Of a DNA stretch of 64,000 bases, positions 1 to 11,515 are shown piece by piece (the first letter of the stretch is position 1; every line of letters begins with the position of its first letter). Position numbers and translations under genes: made by a program. The notes under the pieces were generated by a model. It saw only the letters and a program-made list of their open reading frames with translations, made no database searches and had not been told where the DNA came from. Origin of the DNA: Fagopyrum homotropicum (lineage: Eukaryota; Streptophyta; Magnoliopsida; Caryophyllales; Polygonaceae); assembly GCA_033239125.1 (NCBI GenBank), contig BSWB01000007.1:103281582-103345581 (forward strand). Reading direction: 5' to 3'.

Positions 1-327
1 CCACACGGCCGTACCGGAATAATGTGTCTTACTTGAATAACACCCTGAAAAAAAAAAAAAAAAAACTAAATCACTAGTACAACAAAATAAATTTAAAATT
101 GGCGGATAGCAAGGAAACAAATCCAAACCTTAATACAGCCAGAGATTCTCATAAACAAATAATAACTCCGTGGCCACTCTTGTTGTCATATAAATACACG
201 TCTATATACATTACTTCCCCTCATCACAATCAGATCCCTGCCAGATCTTCAGCTCGATCGATTCGCCTCGTCCCCTCTCTCTCTCTCCGTCAACTGAGTC
301 GAGTTGTTCCAGAACTCGTTTTTCGCC
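1..327 (+). promoter_or_regulatory. 5' flank, putative promoter and 5' UTR of the P5CS gene
   Basis: No gene lies here. A TATA box (TATAAATA, 190-197) sits 138 bp before the start codon at 328, which places transcription start near 220 by inference. A run of A lies at about 48-65. A CT-rich tract at 271-289 falls in the presumed 5' UTR, a common feature of plant leaders. The sequence GCCATGG around the start codon (326-332) is a good initiation context. An open frame overlapping this stretch lacks an ATG and is not treated as coding. Confidence 0.7.
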
Positions 328-3300
328 ATGGATTCCATGGACGCTTCTAGAGTTTTTGTCAATGATGTCAAGCGTGTCGTCATTAAGGTATCTGCTTACT
401 TGTTTCTTGTAACAGTACTTTATGCATTTCTGATTAAGTTTTTTTTATACAATTTTCGAATTCTTTGATCGGTTGAGTGTATCGCACTGGTGTCGTATTA
501 TCTTCGACAGTTTGCGATTCTTCGTCTTCTGTTGTTTTTTCCAATCAGGTTCTGATTTTTCTTCTGTTATTTAAAAGACTCGATCGTTAAAAAAAAAGTT
601 CATGTATGATATTCAACTTGATCACAAATATAATTGCAGATGCTTAGATACTATATACAACAATCTTTGAAGCGTGTATGTGAGACTAGGTGATATAAAT
701 CTGTGGCTAAATATGGGAATACCCATGTATGGTATGTGCTTTACATGGAAGGAGATGAACGTTGGGAGATGCACGTTGGAGAGGCTCAGTTGGGATGGCT
801 GAATCATCTTCATTGCTCATTAGCAATGCCAATAATAGTTGTTGATTCTGATTTTGGGTGCTAAGAATTGTTCAGAAGCTAAATCTTGCTCCAAGTCAAT
901 GAATAGTAAACACGTTTTTTTTTCCGTCTTCAATTGAAGCGTTATAGCTCACATGTTTATTCATTTCTAAGATGTTCAGAGCAACTTTTGTCTGATACTC
1001 TGATGAACATGATGATAGGAAGTAAAACCATCAGGAGGATGGACTGGAATCCCTTTTTTATTTAAACTTTTTTAGGGCATACTATACTATACGATCGTAT
1101 GACTTTTGACATTCTAATATCCACTATTTTGTCTGATGCTTAACAGGTTGGGACAGCTGTTGTTACTAGGGCTGATGGAAGGTTGTCTCTTGGAAGAATT
1201 GGCGCCCTTTGTGAACAAGTAAATCAGGGTTTCTTTGTTTTAATAGGAGTTGTTGTTTAACGTTCCTAACTATGACACTTACTAAACCTTGCTAGTTTTA
1301 TGACTGCAGATCAAAGAGCTCAATTATCAAGGATATGAAGTGATTTTAGTGTCTTCAGGTGCCGTTGGTATTGGTCGCCAGAGGCTTATGTTTAGGCAAT
1401 TAATGAACAGCAGGTTCTAAAATTTTTTACTTTTCATTTATGTAATCTTTTGTATATTTTTCAACTTGAATTTGATGATGCCTTGCTTAGGATCAACCAA
1501 TTTGTTACTGAAAGTAGACTATGGACTAATGCAGACCAAACTGCAAAGATTGCTCTGGGCCAGTCCTTTTGACTTCTGGCTCAACCATATATATATATAT
1601 ATATATATAAAGAAAATAGAATTTTATGACGCTTCATACATGGCAATTTTGTCGAACATGATTGCACAAGACTTGTATGATCTCCTTAAAAATATGCCTC
1701 CATATGTGATCTCTATGAGCTTTAAATGTCACTGTTTTGATTATTGTGGGGCAAGAAAATTTAAATTAGGATTACTAATGTGAATTGGGCTACATCAGAC
1801 TTCTGAGGAATTAAATTTGGATTTGGACTCAAAATTTAAATATTCTAGTTAGACTTGTACTCTAAACTAAAACTAGATTAGTAGGTGTTCCGATGAACGG
1901 TACATGTAGATAAAGGTTCTATTAATAATGCCGGGGACGTTTTCGTTTGTAGTTTTTCTGACCTTCAGAAGCCACAAGGGGATATTCTTGGAAAGGCATG
2001 TGCAGCTGTTGGACAAAATGGTCTTATGGCCTTGTATGATTCGTTATTTAGCCAGGTAAATAGGATAAACTTATTACTTATATTGTTGCATCTTTTTGTG
2101 TGTTTTGTGGACATAAATTGGTTGTTATCTGATCCTTTAATTATGCAGCTGGATGTATCATCATCTCAACTTCTAGTGACAGATAATGACTTTCGAGATC
2201 CCAAGTTCAGGTCGCAGTTGTCGGAAACAGTGAACGCATTGCTAGATCTTAAAGTCATTCCCATTTTTAATGAGAATGATGCTATAAGTACCAGAAAAGC
2301 TCCTTATGAGGTAGGACACTTAATAAACCTTGTGAACAAGTAAAACAGGTGATTGCATAATGACCTGTCCAGATCATCGAAGAAGCGCATTCTGTTGCAA
2401 TACTTTTTGGACTTGATCTCTTTTTCAGCTGATTCTTGTATTATTGAAACAAGTTCACTTGCCCCTTTCAGAGAAGATTAAAATATAAAGAGGGAAAATA
2501 TGCAGAAGATAAAAAATGATGTCCTCAGTGAAATTGAATGCTGCAAGGAATTTATTCAGCTAAGATTGAGTCTTCTCTGTGTTTTTGAACTTCCAAGGCT
2601 TTACTTTCTATTTGAGCTTCGTACAGTACTTCCGACTTCATTTTTATTACTCAAAGCTCGCAAATTTTTTACCCCCTTTGGTTTAGAAATGCCTCCCCTC
2701 CTTCTGTCAGCGACAACAAATATTCTGGCACCAACAGAAGTCATGAACCACGTTCCATTCTATCATAAATTAGGAAACTCAAGCCCCAGTAATAGCTTTT
2801 TCATCTTCACTTTGATGGCTCATTTATGGGGATATATTAGGCTTGCAACATAGATTCATAGTAATTACTGATAAGAACTCCTTCCCTCATCTACTATTCT
2901 GTCAATCAACTTTCTTGATTCTCTCAAAGAGAGTTAGGATTTCAGTCTTTAAGTCTGAAGGAAATTGGACAATTTTACCCAGAGGAAGCCATGCCATTGT
3001 TGTCTTATGAAGCTAGAGCACATATGTCTATTTGAAGATTTTTGAAGTCTCTTTGAGTATAAATATAGGTTCTAATGCAATGTTATATTTGTCGGGGCAG
3101 GACTCCTCTGGTATATTCTGGGATAATGATAGTTTAGCTGCTCTACTGGCTTTGGAGTTAAAAGCCGATCTCCTTCTATTGCTGAGTGATGTGGAGGGTC
3201 TTTACAGCGGCCAGCCTAGTGATCCCAGATCAAAGCTAATTCATACATATATCAGGGAGAAGCATCAATCGGAAATTACCTTTGGAGACAAGTCAAGGTT

Positions 3301-6300
3301 AGGAAGGGGGGGCATGACTGCAAAAGTAAAAGCAGCTGTTTATGCAGCATACGATGGGGGTGTTCCTGTGGTCATTACGAGGTATATTTCATTGTTTAGT
3401 AGATGTCCAGTTTGAATATTGTAAATCTATATTGATTTGTGTGATTGTTTTCTCTACTGAAGTTCTACCAATGCATATTGTAATATGCTGAGTCTATTTT
3501 TTGTGTACCGGTCCTGATTAAGGTTCTCTTATGCTAATGATATAACATCTCATAGGAAACATAGATCCCTTCTCTCTAAAGCAACTGATATTGCCAACTT
3601 CTATTATTTAGTCTTCTACATCAAATAGTTTATGTGTTGCATCAATATGTTATACATGTTCTGGTGGTTTTGAATATGTATTAAGAGGTTAGTCCAAGGT
3701 TTAGTTAAGAACTGGACTTGCTTTCAGTTTCTTATCCTTCTGTTATCAGTGCATAATCACATCAGTCGGAACTGGTGAATGTCATAATGAAGTAGCCAGA
3801 TGATATTGCTTGGTTGTCTTGTGCATTCTGTTTGCCTGGAAGTGGTGTTATCCTAATTTAAATTGTCTCTTGTAGTGGCTTTGCTGGTGATAATATTATT
3901 AAAGTACTTCAAGGTCAACAAATTGGAACTTTATTTCATCAAAATGCGCATTTGTTGGCTACAACTAATGACACTAGTTCACGTAAGATGGCTGTTGCAG
4001 CTAGGGAAAGTTCCAGGAGGCTCCAGGTGTTGTCTTCGCTTTCATTTTGACATTTTGCTGTTTTCTTTCCCTTCTCCTGGAGGTTGGATGCTCATGTCTT
4101 GAGCTACTGATCTTTAACATTAATGGATCCTAAGATATATTAATTCTTCCACCCATTCATGGATTTACTTACAGGCCCTAACTTCAGAAGATCGAAGAAA
4201 GCTTTTGCTGGACATAGCTGATGCTCTGGAGAAAAATATAGAGCTTATTGTAGCTGAAAATGGTGCTGATATTGCTGCTGCACGAGAGGCTGGATATGAA
4301 GAATCACTTATAGCTCGGCTGGCCTTAAAGCCTGCAAAGGTAAGACAATATCTGATGCTAAATTTCTTCAGCTGGACCATTATGTAATAGTGTCAGTATT
4401 TCATTTCCATCTTCATGCTTGCATCTATTTACTCTTCTGAAAATATTAGAATTGTTTTCGATATTCTGACTTTGTGATGCATTTTAACATGTTAGATCTC
4501 TTTACTGGCAAAGTCAATTTGCGTATTGGCTGACATGGAGGAACCAATTGGTCACGTCTTAAAGAGGACTGAGGTAAGCTAGTGTTGTTATATTTCTTTC
4601 GGTTGTTACTGTGAGGTTCCATAATATCATCTTTGTAGTAGTAAGTAAAAGAAAAAACATTTCTGATTGTACTTCAAAAAAAGTAGAAGCAATTGGTTAT
4701 AAATTAGTACGACAGCTTGTTGGTGTTCTCCTCATGTTTCATTTTCCAACAGCGCTCGTTGCCAAGACCATAATCTAATATTGGTTTCAGTATTTTACAT
4801 ATATATATTCCTATGTTTGGTCCAGATTGCTGACGACCTTGTTCTGGAGAAGACAACAAGTCCTTTGGGTGTTCTTCTAATTGTGTTTGAATCCCGTCCT
4901 GATGCCTTAGTTCAGGTACTTCAGAACTATAAGCATTAGTTATCATCACAGTTGTAATTTCCAAACAAAGCAAAATCACTATTTACTTAGATCATTTTCT
5001 ACTTTATAATGCTGTGGAAAATTATTCTTTTTGTTTAGTGTTGGCTCTTGATGGAAAAGAAATTGCTTGATTTGATCTTAAGTCTAAGATATGCTTTTCT
5101 TCCGCCCATCTCTTTGTTTCTGCCCTACTATACAGATAGCTTCACTGGCAATCAGATCTGGAAACGGGCTTCTTCTGAAGGGTGGAAAAGAGGCAAGAAG
5201 ATCGAATGCAGTCCTACACAAGGTTTGTGATTTACCTCTTGTAAACCGTACGTATAAATGATTCCTTTACATGACTTACTTACTCGTAATTTGTAAGAAT
5301 TTATGACGTGCAACTTTTTTTTGCTTCAAGGTTATAACATCGGCTATCCCAGATAATGTGGGGGAGAAACTAATTGGTCTAATCACTTCAAGAGAAGAGA
5401 TACCTAGTTTGCTTAAGGCAAGCCTCAATCGAATTTTTATTGATGATTTTACAGCTGCATATTATAAAGTTTTTAACCTGAAGGGCATATTTCTTTTTTC
5501 AGCTTGATGATGTTATTGATCTTGTTATCCCTAGAGGCAGCAATAAACTCGTGTCTCAGATTAAGGAATCAACAAAAATTCCGGTCTTGGGCCATGCAGG
5601 TTAACCTCTTGTTAAGTATAATTTCATGGTAAAATAAGTCTTCTGATTGTTGCTGAGATGAAGTATAACTTTTTTTTTTTTGGTTTGATTTAGATGGTAT
5701 TTGCCATGTGTATGTCGACAAATCTGCAAAAATAGATATGGCAAAGCGGATTGTATTGGATGCAAAGCTAGATTATCCGGCTGCCTGCAATGCAATGGTA
5801 ACTATTCTTTTTGGTCGTGAGGATCATTAACTCGAGTATTGTTTGTCCCTTATATATTGCTTCATGCTATCAGGAAACTCTTCTTGTTCACAAAGATTTG
5901 ATACAAAGTGGAGGCTACAATGAACTAATTATGAATCTCCGGGCTGAAGGTATTTCTCCCACACATTTTCCAGCAAGTGGCAAGTGTGAAATGGTGACTT
6001 ATCTTTCGTACAGGTGTTACTTTGTATGGAGGACCGAGAGTACGTTCCCTGAATGGCCTCAGTCTTGTGGACAACGAAGCTGAAACGTTCCACCATGAAT
6101 ACAACTCTCGGATGTGTACTGTTGAGATAGTTGATGATGTCTATGCTGCCATCAATCATATTCACAACCATGGAAGGCATGTTTTTTCCCCTTACCTTCA
6201 GAAATCATGCATTCTTGTCCTATCTTTTGAATCGCTTGTCTTCCCTTATTTTCAGTGGACATACAGACTGCATTGTAGCAGAAGACCCAACGACTACACA

Positions 6301-7003
6301 AGTATTCCTAAAACAAGTTGACAGGTATGCTCTAGTTTAGTTGGTAAGAAAAGAGTGGTAGATCTTCGTCTTTGTTTGCTTATAAGTCGGGTATGTTTAA
6401 TAAGATTGCGATCTTGGCTTCTGTTGGCAGTGCTGCCGTGTTTCACAATGCAAGCACAAGGTTCTGTGATGGTGCTCGATTTGGCCTAGGAGCTGAGGTA
6501 TTATTATTATAATTATTATTATTATATATTTGGCTGTTTCCATTCTCCCACATGTATTAGTTAGTGTCCGTTTGGTTGAAGTGGTAAAATGAAAACGGAA
6601 TGGAATCGGATAAGGTTAAGGAAAGGAAATGGAAACAATGTGATTACTTTAATGTGTTAAAAGACCTCTAAATACATATAGTTTTTGATTGATTCGGAAT
6701 CATTCTGTTACCGAGAATAATTCTTAGCGCTTCCAAACGAGCCCTAAATATGCAAACTATGACGTTTGAACAGGTCGGAATAAGCACGGGGAGGATTCAT
6801 GCTCGGGGGCCAGTCGGGGTTGAAGGGTTGTTAACAACTAGATGGTAACGGCTCTCGATTGGTAACATGATAGTACCTTAATTTAGCATGGGAAAGTTCC
6901 TTGAATTTGTTGAATATGCAGGATTCTGAGGGGAAGCGGCCAAGTGGTCAACGGGGACAAAGGTGTCGTCTACACGCACAAGGAACTCCCGCTCAGCGCT
7001 TGA
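328..7003 (+). CDS. P5CS: Delta-1-pyrroline-5-carboxylate synthase (P5CS), 20 exons
   Basis: Bifunctional enzyme that phosphorylates glutamate and reduces it to glutamate semialdehyde, the committed step of proline synthesis in plants. Coding exons: 328-387, 1147-1218, 1310-1413, 1953-2055, 2149-2310, 3101-3381, 3876-4026, 4175-4339, 4496-4573, 4826-4915, 5136-5222, 5331-5417, 5503-5599, 5694-5797, 5874-5949, 6014-6176, 6256-6324, 6431-6497, 6774-6844, 6922-7003. They sum to 2169 nt, or 722 codons plus TGA, the usual family length. The glutamate 5-kinase half shows FNENDAIS (about residue 153), WDNDSLA and GGMTAKV (about 237-243). The reductase half shows the catalytic-cysteine segment YPAACNA (Cys about 544) and ends in YTHKELPLSA. 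Phe128 in NDFRD aligns with the Phe linked to proline feedback inhibition in Vigna P5CS. No stop or frameshift is seen; exon edges were placed by eye from splice signals and protein continuity. Confidence 0.96.
1587..1609. repeat. (AT)n microsatellite in P5CS intron 3
   Basis: A run of alternating A and T lies inside the intron between exons 3 and 4 (1414-1952). It is likely length-polymorphic and has no apparent coding effect. Confidence 0.85.
5418..5502 (+). other. GC-AG intron 12 of P5CS
   Basis: The exon before it ends CTTAAG and the intron begins GCAAGC, so the donor is GC, not GT. The acceptor is TTTTTTCAG before CTTGATGATG. Joining at these points keeps the reading frame (SLLK then LDDVIDL). 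No nearby GT gives a frame-preserving alternative. The donor context AAG/GCAAG matches the strong consensus expected of GC donors. Confidence 0.85.
6177..6255 (+). other. GC-AG intron 16 of P5CS
   Basis: The exon ends ATGGAAG and the intron begins GCATGTTTT; the acceptor is TTTTCAG before TGGACATACAG. The join gives HNHGSGHTDCIV, which continues the reductase domain. This is the second GC donor in the same gene. Confidence 0.82.
6561..6747. mobile_element. MITE-like insertion in P5CS intron 18
   Basis: About 187 bp are bounded by imperfect inverted ends: TTAGTGTCCGTTTGG on the left, and the reverse complement of CCAAACGAGCCCTAA on the right, which agree at most of 15 positions. The interior is non-coding and has the GGAATGGAATCGG and GGAATCATTCTG character of small PIF/Harbinger-like or hAT-like elements. 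The TSD is not clear (TTA on the left, TAA on the right), so the superfamily is not settled. It lies wholly in the intron between exons ending 6497 and starting 6774. Confidence 0.55.
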
Positions 7004-7512
7004 GACATCCTCGGGGGAACATTTTTCTCCCCCTGTATGGATGTCGAGATTTCCGAGCTGATGTCGGAAATAGGTTAGGTTGATCCGTTGGTGTACATGC
7101 ACCGCAGATTGGGAGGCGTAGAACTTATATGTTTATGGATCCATGTTATTGTGGTCTATTATTGCACTTCCCGGGACTTGCTTCATTTTGTGCACGGGAA
7201 CTGAATCGATTATGGGTATGCATTATGTTAGGATCGATTTTAAAGAACAATTTTATGACCTTGCAATAATCTTACTTTAGTCAAGTATTTCTTTCTATTT
7301 CGAATCATGCTTGCATCAGTTTTTACTACAGTAACTATCTTGTCTATAAAGGTTGAGGTTTTGGGATTTCTGTTGTCAACAAAGAAACTGTCCTTACAAG
7401 CCTTTAGAGGAGCTTTCTTTTGTCAACAATATTAAGGAGATGAAAATGGAAGTTGTGACCTCTAACTACCACATCCAGGATAAGGACACTGACTTCGTGG
7501 GAAGTTACGTCT
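7004..7512 (+). other. P5CS 3' UTR and downstream spacer
   Basis: No gene is seen. The 3' UTR must end somewhere in this stretch; GCAATAATC near 7263 is a weak polyadenylation-like site. Short open frames here overlap the last exon in wrong frames or lack any recognisable domain. Confidence 0.4.
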
Positions 7513-7978
7513 TCAATGGAAGCAATGGCAGATGGTTGCTAGCTTGTCGGCTACCTTGTTAACTTTTCTGAAAATGTGTTGGGTCATGACCCGAGAGCAG
7601 GACATGAACATCCAGGATAATGTCATATATGGTGAGGTCGATTTTCCAAGGGAGTTTTCAAAGGTTATTGATTGAGTTAATAATTGTTTATGTATCACCC
7701 TCAATAACTATTTTGTCTACTTTAAGTTTATTGGTCTTGCGAAGACCTTCACTTAGTGCACATGCTTCGACACGGAGGACCGTTGTTGATCCACACTGCC
7801 CATAACCAAGGGAAATGGTTTGTGTTTGATAGTTTCTAAGAATGTATCCGAACACAATATTATCATTTGAACGTTTAGACCCGTTGAAATTGAGTATGAT
7901 TAGTAGATGTTTCTCGTCTTTCTTATACCTTCTTTTGTTTTCTTCTTCAGAGTTCGTTTCGCATTGGCCTATTCCCAT
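7513..7978 (-). pseudogene. RNase H-like (RVT_3 type) remnant, probably from a LINE
   Basis: The minus strand from 7978 reads like the RNase H-like domain found in plant LINE polyproteins and related genes: ILNFNGS, then VFGYILRN, then VEACALSEGL, then KIVIEGDT, and in another frame HIFRKVNKVADKLA. These are the family's D, E and D blocks and its C-terminal block in the right order. The first catalytic Asp appears as Asn (NFNGS). A stop follows EGDT and at least one frame change is needed, so it is a dead fragment. A captured host RNase H-like gene is possible, but the length and breaks favour a LINE relic. Confidence 0.6.
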
Positions 7979-8233
7979 TCTTTAAGGGGTATTACCGACA
8001 AGGCGATGAATTTTGTAAGCGCACGACGTTTACGGAATCCGTGATTGCTACGGTCACGGATCCCGTAACCGTCATACCGTTGTCATTTAAAAGTTGTAAT
8101 TCGAACGTTGTATAACGGTAATAAATATGACCGTTGTAATTCAGGCATTGTGTAATTCCATCGGCTATATATATTGAGAGTCAAAGAAAAAGTGATTAAC
8201 GCTCACAAAATCTCCCAAAAAACGGCTGCGAAA
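7979..8233 (+). promoter_or_regulatory. Promoter-like spacer with hairpin and TATA box before the FAR1-like fragment
   Basis: Inverted arms ATCCGTGA (8037-8044) and TCACGGAT (8054-8061) flank a 9-nt loop. A TATATATAT box lies at 8166-8174, 60 bp before the ATG at 8234. The leader is A-rich and ends with ATG in context AAAATGTC. This looks like a retained 5' end of the fragment that follows. Confidence 0.45.
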
Positions 8234-8976
8234 ATGTCAATACAAGAGGCTGATGAGATGATGATTCCGTTCGACGATACAAAATTTAGTGATCCAGACG
8301 AGTTTGTTCGACATTTCGAAGAAAGTATATTATAACTTATTGTTCTTTATCATTAAACCGAAAAATAAGAAATCTTATTTTTATTCTATTTGAACTAGGG
8401 TCTTCCGAATTATTCGCGTTACGAAGGGACCGATTATACGCGGATGTTCGAAATTTGCGGTTTTTCCACAATCGTGAGATAATGGTGGATTGAGCTCGAT
8501 TCATAGGAGGAACTATGAACATGATGTTCGTCACAAGTAGGTCGTGGAGAAACGTTAGGGGATTCGTTACGTTTTGATTGACATCTGAACATTTCGGAAC
8601 CCCTCAAAAGAAGAAAGACGTTGATCCTAATACCGAGTCGTCGTCTAGCCGAGCACACAAATTGAGAGAAGACGGATGTACATTTGAGTTTGAGGGCGTA
8701 GAAAGCGAGGTTGAAAAATGGGCGTTGCATGTTAGAAACGGGGTGCACAATCATACACTTCCCGAGCAGTTAAAGGGACACACATATGCTGGACGATTGA
8801 CGGAGAAACACTTTCGAAGGGTGGCACGTGAGCTTAGGTCGAGTTTCAAGCCGAAGAATATTTTGAAGTAACTACAGTTGGATGACCCCCACAATGTCAA
8901 AACCATAACACAAATATACAATGTTGGACTAAAGATTAGGATTGAAGAACCGTAAGGTGAATATAAAGGATATAAA
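8234..8976 (+). pseudogene. FAR1/MULE-like DNA-binding domain fragment, copy 1
   Basis: A first exon seems to start at 8234 (MSIQEADEMMIPFDD, then DEFVRHFEE) and end at a GT near 8322. A second block reads GLPNYSRYEGTDYTRMFEICG and continues through WARF-like and SEHFGTPQKKKDV blocks into VHNHTLPEQLKGHTYAGRL and TITQIYN. The HNH.L and GRLTE spacing and the ending in a QIYN block are typical of the N-terminal zinc-binding region of FAR1-related and MULE transposase proteins. Stops occur in the middle (VD*ARF and after YVTF-like sequence), the transposase core is absent, and the tail runs into a piece of copia LTR end (from about 8943). It is a broken partial gene. Confidence 0.65.
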
Positions 8977-9577
8977 TAACTTATTGTTTTTTATCGCTAA
9001 GCCGAAAAATAAGAAATCTTATTTCTTTCTATTTGAACTATGGTCTTCCGAATTATTCGTGTTACGAAGGGACCGATTATACGCGGATGTTCGAAATTTG
9101 TGGTTTTTTCCACGATCGTGAGATAATGGTGGATTGGGCTCGATTCATGGGAGGAACTATGAACATGATGTTCGTCACAAGTAGGTCGTGGAGAAACGTT
9201 AGGGTTCGTTACGTTTCGATTGACATCTGAACATTTCGGAACCCCTCAAAAGAGGAAAGACGTTGATCCTGATACCGAGTCGTCATCTAGACGAGCACAC
9301 AAATTGAGAAAAGACGGATGTACATTTGAGCTTGAGGGCGTACAAAACGAGGTTGAAAAATGGGTGTTGCATGTTAGAAACAGGGTGCACAATCATACAC
9401 TTCCCGAACAGTTAAAGGAACACAAATATACCGGACGATTGACGGAGAAACACTTTCGAAGGGTGAGATTAGGTCGAGTTTCAAGCCGAAGAATATTTTG
9501 AAGTAACTACAGTTGGATGACTCCCACAATGTCAGAACCATAACACAAATATACAATGCTGGACTAAAGATTAGGAT
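8977..9577 (+). pseudogene. FAR1/MULE-like domain fragment, tandem copy 2
   Basis: Near-copy of 8333-8976 at an offset of 644 bp. Here the first block is open (NYGLPNYSCYEGTDYTRMF, then REIMVDWARFMGGTMN), so some stops in copy 1 arose after duplication. The second block (TSEHFGTPQKRKDVDP to HNHTLPEQLKEHKYTGRL) is open but loses frame after FRRV because of a small deletion relative to copy 1. There is no first exon and no transposase domain. The copy runs directly into the copia LTR end at 9578. Confidence 0.65.
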
Positions 9578-10108
9578 TGAAAAACCGTAAGGTGAATATA
9601 AAGGATATAAATACTCTAGAAGGGGGGTTGAATAGAGTATGAGAACTTTTCGCAAAAACCTATCTCAAGGCTTTGAAACTGATTTTAAAGGCCTTGATGT
9701 CGATCTGAGCTCTTTGTGACACAACTTGTTTTCAAGGGCTTTGAAAGTGATTTCAAGGGCCTTGACTTTGTAAACCTACAAAGCAACGTTAATCACAGTA
9801 AAGCAAGATATGATGCGGAAATGAAAAGATCGACACGGTGATATGTTTACGAAGTTCGGCTCTAACAACCTACTCTCCGTCCTAGGGTTTACCCGTAGGA
9901 TCTAACTATCCATTATTAGCTTCAAAGAGTATTGGATACAACCTAGAAGAAATCCACTTCTTCTCTCACTGTAGCCAATGCTACGATCTAGTTTCAACTC
10001 TTAACCTAGCTATATTAGCCTAGTTACTTCGCAGAGTAACACACACTAGAGTATAACACTCTTTAGATATTCCAATGAAGCTCTCGTATTTATCTCTCTC
10101 TAAGGAAT
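9578..10108 (-). mobile_element. copia-2 3' LTR, left part
   Basis: Reverse complement of the 3' portion of the copia-1 LTR. It starts TGAAAAACCG, includes the conserved CTCTAGAAGG and the AGAGTATG...AACTT block, and carries four TCAAGG-CCTTGA type palindromes at 9665-9765. It breaks at 10108, where an Athila-like array is inserted, and resumes after 30441. The two parts total about 1370 bp, close to the 1087- and 1196-bp copies of copia-1. It is the oldest layer of the nest. Confidence 0.85.
10104..10108. other. TSD GGAAT, left, of the non-autonomous Athila-like array
   Basis: GGAAT stands directly before the LTR terminus TGTTCGCTC at 10109. The same 5 bp follow the opposite terminus (…CATCA, ending 30441) at 30442-30446. 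The flanking copia-2 LTR reads continuously if the insert is removed. Confidence 0.88.
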
Positions 10109-11515
10109 TGTTCGCTCAAAAGTGTGCGTCACTAAGTCTTAAAATTTATAAAACTGAAATTAAAGCAAAGCGAACCCGCAGTGTACGGATCGGCGTAGTA
10201 AAGCAAGAATTCCAGAGTATCGAACTCAGGGATTTGGGGGGAACAAATTCAGTTTGCAAAGTTGTCAAGCAATAATATAGAAAGCTTTTGCAAATAATTG
10301 GGAAAACAATGATTCTAAAGATCTGGGTATCCAATTGTGGCAATCGATTCAAGATATTCTAAAGATATAAGAACAGAGTCGGGATTGCAAAGGTAAATCT
10401 AAGGTAGGGTAATGTACGGTGAAGTTTCAAAATCCATATGTCTCACCCAAAGACTCTCTCTATAAAGGTTGTTAAGGCTGTAGTATAGAACGGATCAAAG
10501 GATAAGAATTCCTCTCAAATACCCATGCCCAAACCCAAGGGAATCAAAGATAAGCCAAAACGGTTAAGGTTGTGACACTCAAAACCGAAATAGAGGATGT
10601 TGAGTCTCACTACTACCTAGAAAAGGTAAGCCAATGCTAGGTTAAAGCAAATCTTTAACTTTGGATCAAAGCAAAAGCAAAGGACGTACGACAGAGGAAA
10701 CCACGGTCGGATCTTGAAGAACCACGGCCGTGGAACTCAAGAACAAGCCGTGGAAAACCTCGACGACGAGGTTTCTCGCAACTCTCAAGGTCCAATCTGT
10801 TTTGGTTCAATCTATCATCATCTATGCCACAACTATCAACCCTTCACCTTAGAATCGTTTAAGGGTTTTAGCTAACAATCATAGTCATCAAATCAACAAT
10901 CAAATTAAGAAGAGAAAAAGGGTAAAACTTCAAAAACTCAATAGTATCCTAACAATCAATCTCAAAATAAACCAAAGCGTGTTTGTGTTCCAATGAAAGT
11001 AGAATCAAAGAACAGAAAACCTCACAAAAATCTCTAGGAACAATAAAGAACGGGATGTCAATCCGTCTTCAAAAGGAATCCTAAGGTCTTCTCCAAGTAC
11101 GTAATCTCGACATGCGTCCTTCTCCGAATCTTCCCTATACGCAATAAAATCTTCCGAGAATCTCCTAAGCAATGCTCGAAATGCCTTAGATGCAAGCCGT
11201 CCTCCAGTCTCCCTTTCTCGGGTCTGTCTCGGGGTTGTCACCGTCCCAAGTCTGCCTCTCTAAGTATACTTTTGGAGATTTTTGCTCCCTCAAGTCTCCA
11301 GTCTGTCTCGCTTCAAGGATTAATCCTTAAATGTGCCATTTCACTCCATAATTTGCCAAATTACCTACAAATGCAATAAAACTCTGTGTAGACCTCTATT
11401 CTCGCAAAGTAGGTGAATATAACCATAATTGCTATGAATGTATGTCTATGCATGCAAAATAAAGGAAAAATCTACATAAATACATGCCTAAAAATAGGTC
11501 ATAATTCATGTCATA
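10109..11515 (-). repeat. 3' LTR of the non-autonomous Athila-like element
   Basis: About 1407 bp, with the terminus TGTTCGCTC on the plus strand. It is homologous throughout to 14539-14910 plus 28203-29238. It carries CCACGGTCGG (10701) and the palindrome CCACGGCCGTGG (10722-10733). The right edge is set by alignment to 29238 and by the adjacent plus-strand CCCCATACTTG, the complement of a polypurine-type tract. Short open frames inside are not considered genes. Confidence 0.82.

Noticed and set aside
99..350. Open frame overlapping the P5CS leader and start
   Set aside because: It begins at a non-ATG codon, spans the TATA box and 5' UTR, and runs in a different frame from P5CS; it resembles no known protein.
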